DNA from: CALAED01 sp937891035 | GTDB taxonomy: Bacteria > Actinomycetota > Actinomycetes > Streptosporangiales > Streptosporangiaceae | DNA length: 8,422 nucleotides | Assembly: GCA_035642125.1 (NCBI GenBank) | Contig: DASQSZ010000245.1 | Span: forward strand, 1 to 8,422 | Direction: 5' to 3' | In this document: positions 5,411 to 8,422 of the stretch, one piece after another | Numbering within the stretch: the stretch's first letter is position 1 | Layout of the letters: each line of letters opens with the position of its first letter | Made by a program: the position numbers and the translations under genes | The notes under the pieces: model-generated | The model's database searches: none | Told to the model about the DNA's origin: nothing | The model's input: the letters and a program-made list of their open reading frames with translations, nothing else

Positions 5411-7029
5411 TAATCGCGGGAGAGCACCCGGGTGGCGCCGGCGGCGACGGTCAGGCCGAGGACGAAGCCGGCGGCGACCAGGAGATCGGCGATCCACAGA
5501 TAGACGCCGCGCGGCGCGAACAGCGACTCCTGTCCCAGCGAGCCGACCGGCAGAAGCAGGTCGAGGGTGTAGAGGAACGCGTTGAAGTGCGGCTGCTGGT
5601 CGTCATCGAGCTTTACCGGCGGCTTCAGATAGAACACCACGCTGCCGATCGCCAGCAGCGTGATCAGCCAACCCGCCGCGCGGAAGGGCCGGTAGCCGTA
5701 CCCGACGAGCCCATCCTGCACCAGGCCCCAGGTCTTGCGCGTGATGGACATGGTGCGGCGTCGGTCGCGCTGCTTGGCCAGCAGCACCGAGCGGCCTTCG
5801 GTGTCGAGCCCGTTCGCGCGATAGCTTTCCGCCAGCCGTTCGTACGGCTGTGGCTGGTAGCCGTCGGGGTCGCGGCGCAGCCAAGCCAACCGCTCCTTGG
5901 CGGTCAGCGGCGGTTGCAGCGTCTCGTAGGTGAACCCGTCGAGCTGCAGACCGGTCGGCCAGGTGGCCTGATCGTCGCGGAGTCGGCCGACCTTGGCGTA
6001 GGAGAGGTCGACGAGTCCGATGGTGGGCTCGGCGGGACGCAGGTCGATCTCCGCGGCCTGCATCCGCTGGCAGCCGAGGGCACGGCCTTCGGGGTTGTGC
6101 AGGCGGGCACCGATCAGGCTGAGCTGGCCGCCGATCCTGGCGCCGCCGAAGGTGACCTCGCCCCGGGCCTGGAACCCCTCGGAGCAGTAGACATCGGTCT
6201 CCACGGCCAGGTCGCCGGCATTGAGGGCGATCCGCCCCGGGTGGATCAGCGTGGCCCCCTGCAGGCTCAGGTATCCGCCGACCCGGGCGCCGCGCAGCCG
6301 TACCGCGCCGTGGGCGGTGAAGCCCTCGTCGCAGAACATGTTGGCGGCGACCGTGAGCCGGCTGGCATACAGCGCGTCGCCCCGCTGGTTGCCCAGCCGC
6401 GCGCCGCGCAAGATCAGCTGCCCGCCGACGCGCGCGCCGGGCAGCCGCACCTCGCCTTCGGCGGCGAAACCCCGGTCGCAGTAGACGTTGGCGTCGACGG
6501 TGAGCCGGTCGGCCAGCAGCGCCTCCTTGCCCGGGTTGGCCAGCTGGACGCCGCTCAAGTTGAGGATGCCGGCGATGTGCGCGTTGTCGAGCCAGACACC
6601 GCCCGCGATCCGGCTGCCCTCCAGCCACAGGTGCCCATCCACCCGCACGCCGGAGGCGACGAGCCCGGGCAACCCGCAGCCGAGCAGGTGCACGCTTTGC
6701 ATGCGCGCCCAGTACAGATGCGGTTGCTCGTCAAAAGAACAGCCGGTCAGCGCCAGCGGCACCGGCACTTCGGCATGCCCCAGGTTAAGCGTGCCGGTGA
6801 TCCTGGCGCCGGTCAGCCGCACCGCTGCCACCTGACCGGACTCGGCGTCACAGGAACCGAGCAGCAACGCGACGATCACCTCGGCGCGTACCACGCGATC
6901 CGCGCCCCACCGCTCGCTCATCGCCGGCTCGTCCTCGCCGCGATTGCCGCTGCTCAGATCAACGGAATCGCCCCGCGGGAATGCGTCCCACAGGGCACGT
7001 TCCGCGGGTGACAGTTCCGTGTCGCGCAT
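5410..7029 (-). CDS. Beta-helix repeat membrane protein with two C-terminal TM helices (copy 2)
   Basis: A 539-residue paralog of the convergent gene, starting almost directly with the shared motif ELSPAERALWDAFPRGDSVD (5-24). A beta-helix-like region (about 65-345) contains exact 49-residue repeats at 143, 192, 241 and 290 (last one partial), each with G-x-V-x-L-x-x-A-x-(V/I) and a (V/M)-(Y/F)-C-x-x-GF motif placing Cys at 184, 233 and 282. The linker QPYERLAESYRANGLDTEGR (394-413) and YGYRPFRA precede TM1 (about 451-468), then HFNAFLYTLDLLLPVGSLGQ (481-500) and TM2 (about 509-534). There is no signal peptide, and basic residues before TM1 suggest a cytoplasmic repeat domain. Function is unknown; sensing or scaffolding at the membrane is inference. 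ATG 7029 is chosen for its AGGAG at a 6-base spacing. An in-frame GTG at 7104 would add 25 residues but has no ribosome site. Confidence 0.78.
   Translation of the reverse strand: MRDTELSPAERALWDAFPRGDSVDLSSGNRGEDEPAMSERWGADRVVRAEVIVALLLGSCDAESGQVAAVRLTGARITGTLNLGHAEVPVPLALTGCSFDEQPHLYWARMQSVHLLGCGLPGLVASGVRVDGHLWLEGSRIAGGVWLDNAHIAGILNLSGVQLANPGKEALLADRLTVDANVYCDRGFAAEGEVRLPGARVGGQLILRGARLGNQRGDALYASRLTVAANMFCDEGFTAHGAVRLRGARVGGYLSLQGATLIHPGRIALNAGDLAVETDVYCSEGFQARGEVTFGGARIGGQLSLIGARLHNPEGRALGCQRMQAAEIDLRPAEPTIGLVDLSYAKVGRLRDDQATWPTGLQLDGFTYETLQPPLTAKERLAWLRRDPDGYQPQPYERLAESYRANGLDTEGRSVLLAKQRDRRRTMSITRKTWGLVQDGLVGYGYRPFRAAGWLITLLAIGSVVFYLKPPVKLDDDQQPHFNAFLYTLDLLLPVGSLGQESLFAPRGVYLWIADLLVAAGFVLGLTVAAGATRVLSRD
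6163..6603 (-). repeat. Three tandem 147-bp (49-residue) repeats in copy 2
   Basis: Units occupy 6603-6457, 6456-6310 and 6309-6163, followed by a partial fourth unit. At the protein level each unit reads G-x-V-x-L-x-x-A-x-(V/I)-x-G-x-L-x-L, then a P- or R-containing turn, a (D/S)-x-L-x-V strand and a Cys-x-x-GF motif. Spacing is exactly 49 residues with no indels, although DNA identity between units is modest, so the duplication is old and the length is under constraint. Confidence 0.75.
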
Positions 7030-7035
7030 AGGCGG

Positions 7036-7040
7036 CTCCT
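7036..7040 (-). promoter_or_regulatory. Ribosome-binding site deciding the start of copy 2
   Basis: The minus strand reads AGGAG, six bases, then ATG at 7029. This is the only good Shine-Dalgarno sequence near any candidate start of this gene, and it favours ATG 7029 over GTG 7104. Confidence 0.7.
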
Positions 7041-7150
7041 GAGAGTGATCCCCGGAAAAGTGCGAATTGAATGTATCGCGGACCTGACGAAGGTAGGTGA
7101 TCACTTTACGTAGGACAGGTTCTCTTAACGATCTTCGCGCATCCGCGCGC

Positions 7151-7170
7151 CCACCGCGGGTGATCGGTGG
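7151..7170. repeat. Inverted repeat in the intergenic region
   Basis: CCACCG at 7151-7156 and CGGTGG at 7165-7170 are perfect 6-bp arms with an 8-base gap that contains GGGTGAT. The same GGGTGATC octamer (7158-7165) recurs as its complement at 7250-7257, inside the element upstream of purS, so it may be a shared protein-binding word. Confidence 0.3.
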
Positions 7171-7210
7171 ATGATCTACAGTGATCTGTCGGCAGCGCCG
7201 TCCGCGATCG

Positions 7211-7259
7211 CCGGGTGACTCGTGTGCGACTTGTGTGCGATCTTTGTGCGATCACCCGG
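7211..7259 (+). promoter_or_regulatory. Three 11-bp phased direct repeats framed by an 8-bp inverted repeat, upstream of purS
   Basis: TGTGCGA occurs at 7223, 7234 and 7245, exactly 11 bp apart. The full units are CTCGTGTGCGA (7219-7229), CTTGTGTGCGA (7230-7240) and TCTTTGTGCGA (7241-7251). They fill without remainder the 33-base gap between CCGGGTGA (7211-7218) and its perfect complement TCACCCGG (7252-7259). Heptamers repeated every 11 bp are typical of operators read by SARP-type or PhoP-type regulators, which bind side by side on one face of the helix. The element lies about 85-130 bp upstream of the purS start and may control the pur cluster, copy 2, or both. The regulator is unknown. 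Confidence 0.6.
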
Positions 7260-7342
7260 TGCCAGGTGCCGTACGCTTCGATGCCATACGAGAAGTCGCT
7301 GATCAGCGGCGTGCTGTTCGGCATGGACGAAGGGGGGCCGCC

Positions 7343-7585
7343 GTGGCGCGCGTCGTCGTCGACGTCATGCTCAAGCCCGAGATCCTCGACTCACAGGGGC
7401 AGACGATCGCCAGGAAGCTGCCGCAACTGGGGTTCGCCGGGATCACCGGCGTGCGCCAGGGCAAGCGCTTCGAGATCGAGTTCGACGGGCCGGCCGATGA
7501 GGAGGCGCTCGAGCGGGTGCGCAAGATCGCCGAAACACTGCTCGCCAATCCGGTTATCGAAACTTTCGACATGCGAGTCGAATAG
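7343..7585 (+). CDS. purS: Phosphoribosylformylglycinamidine synthase subunit PurS
   Basis: An 80-residue protein matching the usual PurS length and pattern: a first strand ARVVVDVMLKPEILDSQGQTI, the core G-(F/I)-x-x-(I/V)-x-x-V-R-x-G-K (GITGVRQGKRFEIEF), a helix EEALERVRKIAETLLANPVIE and a final strand TFDMRVE. PurS is the small structural subunit that joins PurQ (glutaminase) to PurL (synthase) in FGAM synthase, the fourth step of de novo purine synthesis, in bacteria lacking the fused large PurL. The GTG at 7343 is preceded by AAGGGGGG (7330-7337) with 5 bases between, which fixes the start; the longer reading frame upstream is non-coding leader. purQ follows about 760 bp later, after an intervening ATPase gene, rather than immediately. 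Confidence 0.95.
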   Translation: MARVVVDVMLKPEILDSQGQTIARKLPQLGFAGITGVRQGKRFEIEFDGPADEEALERVRKIAETLLANPVIETFDMRVE

Positions 7586-7594
7586 GCCTTGACC

Positions 7595-7600
7595 AGGAGG
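7595..7600 (+). promoter_or_regulatory. Perfect AGGAGG with no standard start codon behind it
   Basis: AGGAGG lies 9 bases past the purS stop. No ATG, GTG or TTG occurs until 7696. Seven bases after it is CTG (7608), opening a 60-codon frame that ends with TGA at 7788-7790, overlapping the ATPase gene. The site could be a vestige of an older gene start or serve a non-canonical CTG start. Confidence 0.4.
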
Positions 7601-7755
7601 CGCATCACTGACCACGGGAGTCGCTCTCAATCGCATAAAGACCGGCCAGTCTAACGGTTACGGAAGATTTTCTCGGGGAAGCCTTACTTTCGTCGATGAA
7701 ACGAGTGTTCCTGGCGGCGCCCGGGGTCACGGGGGTTGTCGGACAAGAGGTGGCC

Positions 7756-8256
7756 GTGGACATGAAGTTCTCGCTGGCGCTACCGCGTGAGGCGTTGAGC
7801 ATCCCCGTGATACGTCGAGTTCTGGGCGATGCGCTGCGTGGGCTGGGCGTATCGGAGGACTGCGTTGCCGACATCCTCCTGGCCACGTGCGAAGCCTGCA
7901 CGAACGTCGTCAAGCACGCCCGGGCCACCGCCCGCTACGAGGTGCTCGCCAGCATCGACGACGACACCTGCGTTTTGAAGATCCGCGAGATGGAGCGCGT
8001 GCCGGGCGAGCGGGGTCGGCTCCCAGACCCGTTCACCCGCGACGATCGGCTGCCTCTGTCACAGCCCCAGCCCCGGCCTGAGGCCGAAGCCGAGTCGGGC
8101 CGCGGCATCAACATCATGCGCGCGCTGGTCGATGACGTGACCTTTGATACGGCAGCGGAACACGGCACGATTGTCTATCTGCAAAAGCGTCTGACCTGGC
8201 GCGATGAGGCACTGCTCCGCCGACTCGAATACGATTTGGTACACAGCGGCAACTAA
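7756..8256 (+). CDS. GHKL-fold ATPase, anti-sigma-factor (RsbW/SpoIIAB)-like
   Basis: A protein of about 166 residues resembling the serine-kinase anti-sigma family. The N-terminal strand KFSLALPREALSIPVIRRVL is the family's usual opening. The N box is DILLATCEACTNVVKHA, with Glu46, Asn50 and His54 in their Mg/ATP positions. The G2 box is GRGINIMRALVDDV (from residue 115), followed by GTIVYLQKRL. The G1 box DxGxG is not recognisable: its place holds REMERVPGERG (about 77-87), without the adenine-binding Asp, and a Pro/Glu-rich loop follows. ATP binding may therefore be weak or altered. Such proteins usually sequester sigma factors or phosphorylate antagonists; no partner is in the window. Start choice: GAGG at 7747-7750 lies 5 bases before GTG 7756 and 11 before ATG 7762, while ATG 7696 has no ribosome site. 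Its position between purS and purQ is unusual. Confidence 0.8.
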   Translation: MDMKFSLALPREALSIPVIRRVLGDALRGLGVSEDCVADILLATCEACTNVVKHARATARYEVLASIDDDTCVLKIREMERVPGERGRLPDPFTRDDRLPLSQPQPRPEAEAESGRGINIMRALVDDVTFDTAAEHGTIVYLQKRLTWRDEALLRRLEYDLVHSGN

Positions 8257-8267
8257 GCAGGTCGTCG

Positions 8268-8300
8268 GCCGCGGGGTCCGCACCGCCGCGGGGCTCCCCG
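8268..8300 (+). repeat. Direct repeat and short hairpin between the ATPase gene and purQ
   Basis: GCCGCGGGG occurs at 8268-8276 and 8285-8293, and the second copy can fold with CCCCG at 8296-8300 (5-bp stem, 2-base loop). It lies in the 86-bp gap before purQ and may attenuate or process the transcript; there is no T-tract. Weak evidence. Confidence 0.25.
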
Positions 8301-8342
8301 AGAACGCCGAAGATCTCGACATCATCATGGCAGGGGCAGCGC

Positions 8343-8422
8343 ATGAGTTCTCGGGTTGGTGTCGTCACGTTTCCCGGCTCCCTCGACGATCGCGACGCGG
8401 CGCGTGCCGTCCGGCTGGCGGG
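8343..8422 (+). CDS. purQ: Phosphoribosylformylglycinamidine synthase subunit PurQ, N-terminal fragment
   Basis: The first 26 codons of a gene that runs off the right edge. The translation opens with MSSRVGVVTFPGSLDDRD and continues AARAVRLAG, which matches actinobacterial PurQ N-termini (xRIGVVTFPGTLDDxDAARA). PurQ is the class I glutaminase subunit of FGAM synthase, supplying ammonia to PurL. The catalytic Cys-His-Glu residues lie beyond the window. The ATG at 8343 has AGGGG (8332-8336) with 6 bases between, a strong ribosome-binding site. Together with purS it makes this a split-FGAM-synthase locus; purL is expected downstream. Confidence 0.92.
   Translation, partial: MSSRVGVVTFPGSLDDRDAARAVRLA

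Larger units (their letters stand above)
7030..7342. other. Intergenic regulatory region between copy 2 and purS (313 bp)
   Basis: This stretch separates divergent genes and holds no convincing ORF. It contains the ribosome-binding site of copy 2 (7036-7040), a possible hairpin (7151-7170), the phased direct-repeat element (7211-7259) and the purS leader. TACGCT at 7272-7277 is a candidate -10 for purS, with no clear -35 at 17-18 bp; it would give a leader of about 60 bases. GGTGCC occurs twice 7 bp apart (7258 and 7265). I recognise no known riboswitch. Confidence 0.5.

Noticed and set aside
4311..5585. Plus-strand 424-codon frame overlapping copy 1
   Set aside because: It is in a different frame over a protein with conserved paralog motifs; the translation is Arg/Ala-rich noise.
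5587..7011. Plus-strand open frame of 474 codons
   Set aside because: It is antisense to copy 2 of the membrane protein pair; composition and lack of a ribosome site mark it as a shadow.
7106..7324. Minus-strand 72-codon frame in the region upstream of purS
   Set aside because: It has no ribosome site and no recognisable domain, and it runs through the repeat element; more likely chance.
7181..7342. Extension of purS upstream to 7181
   Set aside because: The extra 54 residues do not resemble PurS, and GTG 7343 has a strong ribosome site and gives the family's normal 80-residue length.
1..8422. CRISPR arrays, tRNA or rRNA genes, insertion sequences, phage genes
   Set aside because: None seen: no spaced identical repeats of CRISPR type, no cloverleaf sequence, and no transposase-like or integrase-like protein on either strand.

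Overview
The window is GC-rich and uses GTG starts and strong third-position GC, which points to an actinomycete. The gene content (FadE5-type acyl-CoA dehydrogenase, DUF6458 protein, and a purS/purQ locus with an anti-sigma-type ATPase between the two genes) fits a Streptosporangiales-like organism. That placement is inference from gene content only.

Left part (1-2780). The 3' end of a carbohydrate-type ABC transporter ATPase converges with a small two-helix membrane protein gene (DUF6458), 7 bp apart. Next, on the minus strand, is a complete FadE5-like acyl-CoA dehydrogenase gene. Its upstream region has a recognisable promoter (TTGAGG, 18 bp, TAGAAT on the minus strand) and two 14-bp operator-like inverted repeats, one over the spacer/-10 and one just past the expected transcription start. 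This looks like repressor control of fatty-acid oxidation.

Middle (2778-7029). A class I SAM-dependent methyltransferase is followed on the same strand by a membrane protein of about 560 residues with a beta-helix-like repeat region and two C-terminal membrane segments. A second, divergent paralog of this protein lies on the opposite strand. The two genes converge tail to tail over a 6-bp stem hairpin. Both share the C-terminal signature HFxAFxYTLDLLxPxxxxGQ between two hydrophobic helices and a repeat of about 49 residues. Homologs have often been called 'membrane-associated oxidoreductase', but I see no redox motif. The plus-strand copy also has a linker made of D-R-T-like and then collagen-like G-X-Y tripeptides.

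Right part (7030-8422). A regulatory region of about 310 bp separates the second paralog from purS. It holds three helically phased 11-bp direct repeats that exactly fill the space between the arms of a perfect 8-bp inverted repeat. Then come purS, a GHKL/anti-sigma-type ATPase with an intact N box and G2 box but no recognisable G1 aspartate, and the start of purQ. PurS and PurQ are subunits of FGAM synthase in purine synthesis; the ATPase between them is the unusual element.

The best leads are the phased-repeat regulatory element before purS, the ATPase inside the pur cluster, and the paired beta-helix membrane proteins with a pore-loop-like C-terminus.
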